A program made the translations under genes and the position numbers. DNA of 33,503 nucleotides from DASSWG01 sp035705295 (lineage in GTDB: Bacteria > Bacteroidota > Bacteroidia > Flavobacteriales > Flavobacteriaceae), in the NCBI GenBank assembly GCA_035705295.1, contig DASSWG010000091.1, positions 1 to 33,503 of the forward strand, read 5' to 3'. This document shows positions 14,039 through 22,692 of the stretch, one piece after another. The notes under the pieces were generated by a model that was given only the letters and a program-made list of their open reading frames with translations, had not been told where the DNA came from and did no database searches. Every line of letters begins with the position of its first letter. Position 1 is the stretch's first letter.

Positions 14039-16441
14039 ATGCACAACTACAGCTGTTGGTTGTTTTTGTTGTTGGGCATTTCGGCGGTCGGACAAAATTG
14101 CCAAAGTACCCTCAGCGGAAAAACAATCGATTTTCACAATAATTCGCCTTTGATCGGCGCAACAGTCATCGTCGTGGGACCGGAAAAAGCCACTTTGACC
14201 GATTTGAACGGAAACTTTACGATCAAAGGACTTTGCGACGGAACTTATCGTTTGCAAATTTCCCATCCGGAATGTTTGACAAAAACGCTGAGCGTAAAAA
14301 TAGACGGTGAAACTTTTGTCGAAATTCACCTGGAACACCACATCGATCAGTTGGAAAAAGTGGTCGTGAAAGGAAATGCCTTTGAAAACGCCTTGAAATC
14401 GGCCGATGAAAAACGGCTTTCTTCCAAAGAAATTGCGCGGTACAGCGCAGGTTCGTTGGGCGATGCGTTAAAAAAAATCAGCGGCGTTTCTTCGCTCAAC
14501 ACCGGAAGCACGATTTCAAAACCTGTGATCCAAGGCCTTTCCGGCAGCCGAATTTTGATCATGAACCACGGAACGCGCATGCAGGCACAAGAATGGGGCG
14601 CCGAACATGCGCCGAACGTCGATATTAATTCCGCGGGAAGCATTTCCGTGATCAAAGGTGCGGCGGCTTTGCAATACGGCGGCGATGCCGTGGGCGGAAT
14701 CATCAAAATCGAACCCGAACGCGTTCCGAGAATTGATTCGCTTTACGGAAAAACCCTTTTTTCAGCAGCGCGAAACGGCCGTGGAGCCAGCCTTACCAGT
14801 TCATTGACCAAAAGTTACAAAAACGGCTGGTTCGCAGTTTTGCAAGGAACGCTGAAGCGCTTTGGCGATTTCGAAACCCCCGAATATGTGCTGAGCAATA
14901 CAGGATTTTCCGAAAAAGACGCTTCGTTCCGCTTTGGGTTCGATAAATATACGCACGGTTTGGAAGCATATTATTCCTATTTCCACAGCGAACTCGGAAT
15001 TTTGAGCGCATCGCATTTGGGCGGAATAGAAGATCTGTTCCGGGCGCTCGAAAGCGAAAAACCGTTGATTATTCGTGATTTCACCTACAAAATTGATGCG
15101 CCCAAACAAGAAGTTTCGCATCATTTGGCGAAGTTGAAATATTTCAAGCGCTTTAAAAATTGGGGAAAATTGACCTTGCAATACGATTTTCAACAAAACC
15201 ACCGATTGGAGTTTGACCGGCGCAGGGACAGCGAAGACAATGTGCGCCCGGCAATCGATTTGACCTTAAAAACACACAGTTTTTCGGCAGATTTCGAATT
15301 GAACAAAATCAACGGGTTTGAAGGAAAAATCGGGATTGTGGGACGTTATCAGGACAATTATTCCAACCCGGAAACGGGCGTAAAACGTTTGATTCCCGAT
15401 TATTGGCAACTAGATTTTGGTGGCTATGCGATCGCTTCGTATGATTTTAATGAAAAAATATCGGCAGAAGCCGGATTTCGTTATGATTTTTCGCACATCG
15501 ATGCCTACAAATATTATGCGACCTCGCTTTGGGAAAAACGGAATTACGATGAAATTTTCCCGGAATTTGAAGTGAAGGAATATGGAACCCAACTCCTAAC
15601 CCATCCGAAATTAGATTTCCATGCATTTTCCGCCACTGCAGGAATCAATTATGCCTTTGACGAAGATTGGAAATTGTTGTTCAATTATTCACTGGCAAGC
15701 CGAATCCCGAATCCGTCCGAATTGTTTAGCGAAGGTTTGCACCATTCCGCTTCACGGATCGAAATCGGCGATTTGCGATTTGGAAAGGAAACCGCCAATA
15801 AGTTTTCGTTCAGTTTGCACAAACAATCGGAAGTTTTCAGTTTTTCGTTGAGCCCTTACATAAATTTGATCGATGATTTCATGCTATTGGAACCAATTGG
15901 GGCACGAAAAACCATTCGCGGAAGCTTCTATGTTTGGGAATATCGGCAAACCAACGCGCGTTTATTTGGAATGGATTTCGATGCTTCGGTAAAACTAGCC
16001 GAACAACTTCGTTCCGAACACAGTTTTTCTATCGTAAAAGGAAAAGACGTTTCGCAAAAAAAAGCTTTGATCCACATTCCTCCCGCAAATACACTGAACC
16101 GGTTGATTTATTCCACGGAAAAAATGGGAAATCTGCGCATTGCATTGGAAAGCAAATATGTGTTCGAACAAAATGAATTTCCGAACAACAATTTTGAGAT
16201 TTTTTTGCCCGTTTCTCAAGCCACGGAAACCGTCGATATAAGCACGCCGCCCGAAGCATATCATTTGTTGAATTTCTATGCGGGAATCGATTTGACGAAA
16301 ACCAAAAATTACCGCTTGCGTTTGGGCTTGGACATTACCAATTTGTTCAACAAAAAATACCGCGCCTATTTGAACCGGCAGCGGTATTATGCCGATAATT
16401 TGGGACGCAATTTTGCGCTGCGGCTGAACCTTAATTATTGA
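14039..16441 (+). CDS. TonB-dependent receptor, possibly for metal uptake
   Basis: An 800-residue outer-membrane receptor. The signal peptide spans about 1-19 (ending SAVGQ). A carboxypeptidase-regulatory-like domain follows (about 24-105; LSGKTIDFHNNSPLIGATV). The plug contains LGDALKKISGVSSLNTGSTI, VIQGLSGSRILIMNHGTRM, and SISVIKGAAALQYGGDAVGG. The barrel ends with the typical C-terminal strand NFALRLNLNY. The plug and a barrel segment PSELFSEGLHHSASRIEIGD resemble ZnuD-like and other heme/metal receptors; the substrate is inference. A TTG at 14030 would add three residues; the ATG at 14039 is preferred. The preceding gene is His-rich and the following one encodes a lipoprotein, so the three probably act together. 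No canonical -7 element is seen directly upstream. Confidence 0.88.
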   Translation: MHNYSCWLFLLLGISAVGQNCQSTLSGKTIDFHNNSPLIGATVIVVGPEKATLTDLNGNFTIKGLCDGTYRLQISHPECLTKTLSVKIDGETFVEIHLEHHIDQLEKVVVKGNAFENALKSADEKRLSSKEIARYSAGSLGDALKKISGVSSLNTGSTISKPVIQGLSGSRILIMNHGTRMQAQEWGAEHAPNVDINSAGSISVIKGAAALQYGGDAVGGIIKIEPERVPRIDSLYGKTLFSAARNGRGASLTSSLTKSYKNGWFAVLQGTLKRFGDFETPEYVLSNTGFSEKDASFRFGFDKYTHGLEAYYSYFHSELGILSASHLGGIEDLFRALESEKPLIIRDFTYKIDAPKQEVSHHLAKLKYFKRFKNWGKLTLQYDFQQNHRLEFDRRRDSEDNVRPAIDLTLKTHSFSADFELNKINGFEGKIGIVGRYQDNYSNPETGVKRLIPDYWQLDFGGYAIASYDFNEKISAEAGFRYDFSHIDAYKYYATSLWEKRNYDEIFPEFEVKEYGTQLLTHPKLDFHAFSATAGINYAFDEDWKLLFNYSLASRIPNPSELFSEGLHHSASRIEIGDLRFGKETANKFSFSLHKQSEVFSFSLSPYINLIDDFMLLEPIGARKTIRGSFYVWEYRQTNARLFGMDFDASVKLAEQLRSEHSFSIVKGKDVSQKKALIHIPPANTLNRLIYSTEKMGNLRIALESKYVFEQNEFPNNNFEIFLPVSQATETVDISTPPEAYHLLNFYAGIDLTKTKNYRLRLGLDITNLFNKKYRAYLNRQRYYADNLGRNFALRLNLNY

Positions 16442-16443
16442 AC

Positions 16444-16483
16444 TTTAAACAAGAAAAAAGGAGGGTTTTTCTTTGGGTTTAAA
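16444..16483 (+). other. Intercistronic hairpin exposing AGGAGGG
   Basis: TTTAAAC-AAGAAAAA (16444-16458) pairs with TTTTTCTT (16466-16473) and, across a TGG bulge, GTTTAAA (16477-16483). The loop is AGGAGGG (16459-16465), a full anti-Shine-Dalgarno complement. It lies between the receptor stop and the lipoprotein start. Confidence 0.5.
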
Positions 16484-16521
16484 TTCACTTAAAAACTATA
16501 AACATTTAAAAATCAAACAAT

Positions 16522-17115
16522 ATGAAATTTATTAAAAAAGAAAACGACAATTTTCAAAAAATAGCAAAAACCGGCCTGTTGGTATTGACAAGCGCCTTTT
16601 TCGCAGCTTGTTCCAGCGATGATGATTCCATTCCGGAAATCATCAATGAGGAAGAACTCATTACCACGATGAAGGTTTCGCTCGTTCCCGAAAACGGTGG
16701 GGAAACTTTGGTTTTGAACTTTCAAGATTTGGACGGCGACGGCTCCAACGAACCGATAATCGATAGCGAAATTTTGGCCGCGAACACCATTTACAGCGGA
16801 ACGATTCTCTTGTTGAACGAAACTACCGATCCCGCCGAAAATAGCACATTGGAAGTTGCGGAAGAAGGAGAAGCGCACCAGTTTTTCTATAGCAATAATG
16901 CTGGAATGATCACCAACTACACTGACGAAGACAGCAATGGAAACCCGATCGGAATCAATTTCAGCTTGGAAACTTCTGCTGCCACTTCCGGTTCATTGAC
17001 CATCATTTTGCGCCACGAGCCCAACAAATCTGCCGAAGGTGTAACTGACGGAAACATCGAAAACGCCGGTGGCGAAACCGATATATTGGTGACTTTTCCG
17101 ATTACCGTGGAATAA
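16522..17115 (+). CDS. Lipoprotein paired with the TonB-dependent receptor
   Basis: A 197-residue predicted lipoprotein. An unusually long charged N-terminus (about 1-16) precedes the hydrophobic core, and the lipobox FAAC gives Cys30, followed by SSDDD, typical of Flavobacterial surface-exported lipoproteins. The mature domain is beta-rich and acidic, with segments ITTMKVSLVPENGGETLVL, FQDLDGDGSNEP (a Ca-binding-like Asp-rich loop) and LTIILRHEPNKSAEGV. Proteins of this kind are often annotated as type 1 periplasmic binding fold proteins and commonly follow TonB receptors in Flavobacteriia; I recall this but could not check it. Lying 80 bases after the receptor, it probably aids ligand capture at the cell surface or in the periplasm. 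A terminator follows. Confidence 0.75.
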   Translation: MKFIKKENDNFQKIAKTGLLVLTSAFFAACSSDDDSIPEIINEEELITTMKVSLVPENGGETLVLNFQDLDGDGSNEPIIDSEILAANTIYSGTILLLNETTDPAENSTLEVAEEGEAHQFFYSNNAGMITNYTDEDSNGNPIGINFSLETSAATSGSLTIILRHEPNKSAEGVTDGNIENAGGETDILVTFPITVE

Positions 17116-17233
17116 TTTCAGCGATTTGTCAACAATAAAAACCAATTACCTAAAAAATTCGTATTTGTTTATAGATAAACCATTTGTTCTATTTAAACAA
17201 TGGATTAGCTAATGGTTTTGGTTGGTTGGTTTG

Positions 17234-17274
17234 AAGGCCTTTGTTTCCATTTTTTGGCACAAGGGCCTTTTTTT
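17234..17274 (+). terminator. Terminator of the receptor/lipoprotein cluster
   Basis: AAGGCCTTTG (17234-17243) pairs with CAAGGGCCTT (17260-17269), with one G-T pair, followed by a T run to 17274. No T run follows on the minus strand, so it acts mainly for the plus-strand lipoprotein gene. Confidence 0.75.
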
Positions 17275-17287
17275 ATTGCTTTTCGAT

Positions 17288-18748
17288 TTAAAATTTTCCT
17301 TTTAAAATTTTTCTGATCAACTTGGAAACATCTTCCGAAACATTTAAACGAAACATCAAAAAAACGTACAACGTGGCGATTATCGAAGATTTCAAAAACA
17401 TATTCACAACAGGGTGGTATCCAAACTCCCAAAAATAAAAACCAGCTGTCAGTAAAAAAATCACCAAGGAAACAATTGCAGTTTTTTGGGAAAACGGCTG
17501 CAAATTAAATTTCCAATAGATTACGATCAATTTTAGACTGTTATATAGAAAATAAGCAATAAAAGTTGCGTAAGCGGCTCCATAAATGCCAAAAACCGGA
17601 ATCATCCAAAAGTTCAAAAGATAGGCCGTCACCGCCAATAAAACCCCCAAAACCAGTACCAAACGATAATAATCCGAGTTTAAGAGAATGCTGTTGGCAT
17701 TCCCTAATAAATTATCGTAAAGCCGCACCCATGCGATCCACAAAACAACTTCCATTCCCAAATGATATTCTGGGGGAATCAAGCGATAGAGTTCGTTCAC
17801 ATTACAAATTATCAACAAAAAGACCAATCCCCCGACTACCAATAATGTCACCGAACTTCGGTGATACAAGGATTTGAGTTCTTTTTGGTTTTTTTGGTTC
17901 AGCAACGCGGCCGTCATCGGATACGTGATTTGGTGCATCGCACGAGAAGGAACGGCAATCACAGACGCAATATAGATCCCCATGGCATATATCGAAACTT
18001 CTTCGATGGGCAAATATTGTTCGATCATCACTTTGTCCAAATCCAACAAAACCATTGCCACCGAACCGGCCACAAACATCAAAAAAGCATATTTTAAAAC
18101 CGCGATTTTGTTGGTTGGCCATTTAAAAACCAAACGCGGAAAATACAATTTGAAAGCGTAAATATTCATTATCAATGTACGAGCGATATATATTGTTGCC
18201 AGTAAATAAATGAATGTTTCGACCGAAATTATTTCAAAAAACACCAACAACAACAAAATCGTGGTGCACGCCCGATGGAAAACTTCGCGCATAAAATTTC
18301 CAAACACACTTTTCAATTGGATTTTGCTCCAGGCAAAAAACACTTCAAAATACGCAACGGCAACTGCGATCACATAAATTAGCCAAACATAATCTTCGAC
18401 CAAACTATTTTTCCAGTCAAACAATTCCAAAATTGCGCCGTAAAAAATCAATCCCAACGACCCGAGAAAAAGCCCCGCGATCAATGGCAAAAACAAACTC
18501 AGGGTAAGTAATTTGTCCTGGTCAAGTTTGGAAGTGTAGGAAGAGTAGAATTTCACCAACGAATTATGAACCCCAAATGCGATGATCGGCCAAACCAAAC
18601 TTCCGGCGGAAAGCAAAAACGTCACCAAACCATAATATTCGGGCGACAAAAAATAAGGATAGAACAACAACACATTGACCGCCCCAATTCCAAACCCCAA
18701 ATAAGTAGTGGTAATATTCTTAAATGATTGGTTCAGAACGATGCCCAT
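17288..18748 (-). CDS. Polysaccharide flippase, Wzx-like (MOP superfamily)
   Basis: A 486-residue polytopic membrane protein with about 12-14 hydrophobic helices. It opens with NQSFKNITTTYLGFGIGAVNVLLFYPYFLSPEYYGLVTFL, the layout of the first helices of oligosaccharide flippases (polysaccharide biosynthesis protein/Wzx). These move lipid-linked glycans across the inner membrane. Another typical segment is LDLDKVMIEQYLPIEEVSIYAMGIYIASV in the middle. The glycosyltransferase gene ends 48 bases upstream on the same strand, and a YfhO protein lies before that. The three together suggest assembly of a surface or secreted glycan. The substrate is unknown, and no polymerase or ligase is in view. Confidence 0.87.
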   Translation of the reverse strand: MGIVLNQSFKNITTTYLGFGIGAVNVLLFYPYFLSPEYYGLVTFLLSAGSLVWPIIAFGVHNSLVKFYSSYTSKLDQDKLLTLSLFLPLIAGLFLGSLGLIFYGAILELFDWKNSLVEDYVWLIYVIAVAVAYFEVFFAWSKIQLKSVFGNFMREVFHRACTTILLLLVFFEIISVETFIYLLATIYIARTLIMNIYAFKLYFPRLVFKWPTNKIAVLKYAFLMFVAGSVAMVLLDLDKVMIEQYLPIEEVSIYAMGIYIASVIAVPSRAMHQITYPMTAALLNQKNQKELKSLYHRSSVTLLVVGGLVFLLIICNVNELYRLIPPEYHLGMEVVLWIAWVRLYDNLLGNANSILLNSDYYRLVLVLGVLLAVTAYLLNFWMIPVFGIYGAAYATFIAYFLYNSLKLIVIYWKFNLQPFSQKTAIVSLVIFLLTAGFYFWEFGYHPVVNMFLKSSIIATLYVFLMFRLNVSEDVSKLIRKILKGKF

Positions 18749-18770
18749 AAATCATTATTTATAAATATTT

Positions 18771-18799
18771 TAAGATAAGTTATATAATTTCTTATCTTA
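18771..18799 (-). other. AT-rich intercistronic hairpin overlapping the glycosyltransferase stop codon
   Basis: TAAGATAAG (18771-18779) and CTTATCTTA (18791-18799) are perfectly complementary around an 11-base loop. The glycosyltransferase stop codon occupies 18797-18799. There is no T run after it on the minus strand, so it may be an mRNA processing or coupling element rather than a terminator. Confidence 0.4.
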
Positions 18800-20113
18800 T
18801 AATTTCCGAATGGTTTCTACCAATTTTTTTGTCAACTCCTTGCGGCCGTATTTTTGAATTCCAACAGGCTTGGTTTGCAGCTTTTCTTGTTGAAAATCGG
18901 AAAAATAATCCAATAATTGCTGTTTGATGGCTTCTTTTTCTTGATAACCAAAACAGTTTCCGGTTTGGGTTTCGGAAATGATTTTCTGCACGTCCCAATT
19001 TTTTGGGCCAATTGCCAAAATTGGACGCTCGGAACGCATATACTCGAATAGTTTTCCGGGAATAATCCCTTTTGTTTTCGGACTGTCGATTTCCAACAAC
19101 AGCAAAACTTGTGATTTTTGTTGAAATTCCATGGCTTTCGAATGCGGCACATAACCAATCAAATCCAGATGCTTTTCCAAGCCGAAATGCTTGACCGAAT
19201 CCAGAACTTCTTGGCTTGTTTTGCCAATCAGCTGTAAGCGGAACAACTGATCGAAAGCTTCGTTTTCAGCGATCAATTCCGAGAAAACTTCCCAAAGTTG
19301 CCTCGGATTTCTTTCCGACAACAGGGAACCGATATGGGAAATTGTAAAATCCCTGTCCAAGATTGTCTCTTCAATCGGTTTTTCATCAAACCCATTGGTA
19401 ATGACTTTTATGGGTTTTTCAGTCCGCGTTTGGAATTCTTTTTTTGTAGAAAAACTCGTGGTCAGCACCAAATCTGCGGTTTGCAAAACCTCTTCCTCCA
19501 TTTTCTGGTGCTTTTTTTGGGAAGTCTCGCTCAGTTTCAACTTTTCCTGATAGCCGATATTCGTCCACGGATCGCGGAAATCGGCAATCCATTTCAAATT
19601 CAATTCCCGCTTTAATCGCAGCCCGATCAAATGCAAACTGTGAGGCGGTCCGGTGGTGATGATCGTTTCTATTTTTTCTTCGGAAATATATTCCGACAAA
19701 AACTTTACCGAAGGTTTCACCCAAAATTTTCGCGCATCGGGCACGAAAAAATTTCCTCGGACATACAATAACATTTTTTGCAGAAAACTTTGTTTTTTTT
19801 CGGCTGTGATCAAGCCCGAACTCATGGTTTGTGTTTCTTTTTTCGACAAAAATCCAGCGAATTTGTACGGTTCAAAAATTGGATGTTTCAAAACCGTGGT
19901 CGTTTTTGGAATTTCAGAAACCAACGAATGGTCCACAATCGGATAATTCGGGTTTTCAGGAACATATACAACTGGCTCAAAGCCAAATTCGGGCAAATAT
20001 TTTACGAATTTCAACCAACGCTGAACGCCCGGCCCACCGGCCGGCGGCCAATAGTATGCGATGATCAGCACTTTTTTTTTGGCAAGAACAGGTTGGCTTT
20101 TTGCTACTTTCAT
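18797..20113 (-). CDS. Glycosyltransferase, GT4-like
   Basis: A 438-residue cytoplasmic protein with two Rossmann-like halves of a GT-B fold. The N-terminal strand KVLIIAYYWPPAGGPGVQRWLKFVKYLPEFGFEPVVY carries the glycine-rich acceptor-binding loop typical of family 4. Later come the TTGPPHSLHLIG segment and WIADFRDPWTNIGY. The C-terminal half has ISHIGSLLSERNP, LIGYVPHSKAMEFQQKSQVLLLLE and PGKLFEYMRSERPILAI, whose KLFEY glutamate is the usual donor-sugar contact. There is no signal or membrane anchor. The sugar specificity cannot be read. It sits between the YfhO gene (135 bases upstream, separated by a repeat) and the flippase gene. Confidence 0.87.
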   Translation of the reverse strand: MKVAKSQPVLAKKKVLIIAYYWPPAGGPGVQRWLKFVKYLPEFGFEPVVYVPENPNYPIVDHSLVSEIPKTTTVLKHPIFEPYKFAGFLSKKETQTMSSGLITAEKKQSFLQKMLLYVRGNFFVPDARKFWVKPSVKFLSEYISEEKIETIITTGPPHSLHLIGLRLKRELNLKWIADFRDPWTNIGYQEKLKLSETSQKKHQKMEEEVLQTADLVLTTSFSTKKEFQTRTEKPIKVITNGFDEKPIEETILDRDFTISHIGSLLSERNPRQLWEVFSELIAENEAFDQLFRLQLIGKTSQEVLDSVKHFGLEKHLDLIGYVPHSKAMEFQQKSQVLLLLEIDSPKTKGIIPGKLFEYMRSERPILAIGPKNWDVQKIISETQTGNCFGYQEKEAIKQQLLDYFSDFQQEKLQTKPVGIQKYGRKELTKKLVETIRKL

Positions 20114-20156
20114 GTTTTTGTCCTTTAATTACCGGTAAAGGAAAATTCGCGTTGCA

Positions 20157-20238
20157 TCCCCTCTAAAAAGAGGGGAGATTTTTGTAAAACGATAGTGAAG
20201 CAAAATACCCATCCTTAATCCCCTCTTTTTAGAAGGGA
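20157..20238. repeat. Intergenic element with inverted CCCCTC repeats
   Basis: One end is a perfect hairpin, CCCCTCT-AAAA-AGAGGGG (20158-20175). The other end, from 20218 to 20238 (CCCCTCTTTTTAGAAGGG), is nearly its reverse complement. The two ends flank about 42 bases of AT-rich DNA without an open frame. The layout suggests a small MITE-like or REP-like element between the YfhO and glycosyltransferase genes. Confidence 0.6.
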
Positions 20239-20248
20239 AACTCTTGCA

Positions 20249-22669
20249 CTAATTTTCCCGATTTCGCCGAAATTCATACATCAGTCCGCCAATTGTCAAC
20301 AATCCCAACAAAATACAACTTATCAAAACAATTGTGCTTCCGGTTTTGACCACTTGCGGTTCGAATTTGAAAACAAGCTCATGGTCTCCGGGCGGCAAAA
20401 TTAGTGCGCGCAATACATAATTTGCACGGAAATGGGGTGCTTTTTTTCCATCAATGTATGCGTTCCAACCGTGCGGATAGTATATTTCCGAAAAAACCGC
20501 TAGTTGCTTTTTTGAAGTGTAATATTGATAGACCAATTTGTTGGGCGCATATTTTTCCAATGAAATAACCGCAGTGGAATCTTGCTGAAATTTTTGTTGA
20601 TCGATGAATTCAGAAAATTCGGAATTTACGATCGCCGTGACTTCGGAATCGAAATCTTCCAACGCCAAGAAAACTTCGTTTGCGGAATCGTACAGTTCCA
20701 CATTTTCCACAAACCAAGCATTTCCATTGGCATCGGGATTGGGTTGTGCCAAATATTTCCCTTGATTTTCAATGATGAAATATTTGGTGTTCAGCATGTT
20801 CAGGATTTCTTGGTTTCCTTGAGAAATATAATGGCTGAACAATTCTTGATACCTTCCCGGTTTGGCGCCGTGGTAACCACCGATGGAATTATGAAAAAAT
20901 GAAGCCCGGGCGGAATTGAACGGATCTTCGGACAAATCCAACACGCGGAAATGTCCTTCATCTTCCAAAATTTGCTGATCGGCAGCATTGGCTTGAAAAG
21001 GCGTTTCCATTGCGCGTGGCCTTACAAAATCTTCGTTGTTGACATAGCGACGATCGACTCCGACCAAATCGAACAATATCAAAATTCCAAATCCAATGAT
21101 CGCGAAATTTTTGTTCAGTTTTTCTTTTAAATAAAACCAAATTATGGTCGCGACCAATAACAGCAAAATCAACGATCGGAACGTATCGGAAACAAAAATT
21201 GCCTTGCGGTCTTCTTGTAGGGCGCGGACAAAATCTGGGCCCATTTGTTCAATAAAAATGCGATCATTGGCTCCGGAGAAATCGAACAACAAGGACTTGA
21301 GCAACAAAAACAAAAGCGCCAATCCGCCAACAATAATTGTGCTCCACTTCAAAGCGTGCAACTTTACTTCCTTCGAAATTTTTGAAGCGAACAATTTGCA
21401 AAGTCCGACAATTGCCAACACAGGAGCGCACAATTCTATAATCACTTGGATGGAAGAAACCGCCCGGAATTTATCGTACAAGGGAACGTAATTGATAAAA
21501 AATCGGGTCAAAGCCGAAAAATTATCGCCCCAAGAAAGGAACAAAGCCATCAACGAACCCGCAACGATCCACCATTTCAAACGACCCCGAATCAAAAACA
21601 AGGCAAAAACAAAAAGAAACAACACCGTGGCGCCGATATAGGCCGGGGCAGCAACATAGGGCTGATTGCCCCAATAAGTGGGCGCGCGTTCCACAAAATC
21701 CATGGCCTGCGCGGGCGATGCGCCAATTTTTAACAAGGCTTGATAAGTTTCCGAATTTTTGTCGAGCTTTTCGGCGTTGGAACCGCCGACAAAGCGAGGA
21801 ATGAACAAATTGAAACTTTCCAAGATGCCATAACTGTAAGCGGTGATGTAGTCATAGCTCAACCCGCTGTTGTTTTCTTGGTTTTCATCGAGGCTTAGCT
21901 CGGTTTCGCCCCGGGTACTGAATTCGGTATATTCTTGGGTCGCCAACAAATTGGTGGCATTGGTCGCAATGGCCAAAATCACGGCAACGCCCATAATCCC
22001 AATGGCTTTGAAAAAATGTGGCAATTCTTTTTTTCGGTACGCATCGATAAGATAGGCGATTCCGAGCACAATGACCAACAACAACAAGTAATAGGTCATT
22101 TGGAAATGATTTGCGTTTATTTCCAAGGCCATGGAAAATGCCAACAATAAAAACCCGCCGATGTGTTTTTTTCTGAAAATGAGTAAAATCCCTGCTAAAA
22201 CCATTGGCATGTACGCAATTGCATGCGCTTTGGAATTGTGGCCCACGCCCAAAATAACAATCAAATACGTGGAAAAACCGAACGCCAAGGCACCGAGAAA
22301 CGCCAATTTAAAATCGACTTTCAGCACCAGCAACAAAATATAAATTCCCAGAAAATAAAGAAATAGATAATCGGCGGGACGTGGAAGAAAGCGCAGGGCG
22401 CTATCCAAGTCATCGATATAATCATTTGGGTAATGTGCACCGAGTTGGTAAGTGGGCATTCCGCCAAAAGTGGAATTGGTCCAATAGGGTTCTTCGCCGG
22501 TTTTTTCCCTGAAATCGTTTTGCTCTTCGGCCATTCCGGTATATTGGGCGATATCGCTTTGGTAAATTACTTTTCCTTGCAAAACGGGATTGAAATATGC
22601 CACCGCGATCGCAATAAAAGCCAGCAAAACCAATATATGGGGAACGAACTTTTTGTAATCGATTTTCAT
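20249..22669 (-). CDS. YfhO family membrane protein
   Basis: An 806-residue inner-membrane protein with about a dozen helices in the first two thirds and a soluble domain of about 200 residues near the end, before a last helix and a basic tail (YEFRRNREN). The N-terminal loop GKVIYQSDIAQYTGMAEEQNDFREKTGEEPYWTN and the FGGMPTYQLG motif are typical of YfhO proteins. These resemble GT-C glycosyltransferases using a lipid-linked sugar donor. In Firmicutes YfhO glycosylates teichoic acids; in Bacteroidota the acceptor is unknown. The DUF4834 gene ends 23 bases upstream, suggesting an operon. Together with the downstream glycosyltransferase and flippase it points to glycan decoration on the outer face of the inner membrane. 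Confidence 0.88.
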   Translation of the reverse strand: MKIDYKKFVPHILVLLAFIAIAVAYFNPVLQGKVIYQSDIAQYTGMAEEQNDFREKTGEEPYWTNSTFGGMPTYQLGAHYPNDYIDDLDSALRFLPRPADYLFLYFLGIYILLLVLKVDFKLAFLGALAFGFSTYLIVILGVGHNSKAHAIAYMPMVLAGILLIFRKKHIGGFLLLAFSMALEINANHFQMTYYLLLLVIVLGIAYLIDAYRKKELPHFFKAIGIMGVAVILAIATNATNLLATQEYTEFSTRGETELSLDENQENNSGLSYDYITAYSYGILESFNLFIPRFVGGSNAEKLDKNSETYQALLKIGASPAQAMDFVERAPTYWGNQPYVAAPAYIGATVLFLFVFALFLIRGRLKWWIVAGSLMALFLSWGDNFSALTRFFINYVPLYDKFRAVSSIQVIIELCAPVLAIVGLCKLFASKISKEVKLHALKWSTIIVGGLALLFLLLKSLLFDFSGANDRIFIEQMGPDFVRALQEDRKAIFVSDTFRSLILLLLVATIIWFYLKEKLNKNFAIIGFGILILFDLVGVDRRYVNNEDFVRPRAMETPFQANAADQQILEDEGHFRVLDLSEDPFNSARASFFHNSIGGYHGAKPGRYQELFSHYISQGNQEILNMLNTKYFIIENQGKYLAQPNPDANGNAWFVENVELYDSANEVFLALEDFDSEVTAIVNSEFSEFIDQQKFQQDSTAVISLEKYAPNKLVYQYYTSKKQLAVFSEIYYPHGWNAYIDGKKAPHFRANYVLRALILPPGDHELVFKFEPQVVKTGSTIVLISCILLGLLTIGGLMYEFRRNREN

Positions 22670-22692
22670 GAAAGGTTTTTAAAAGCTGAAAT

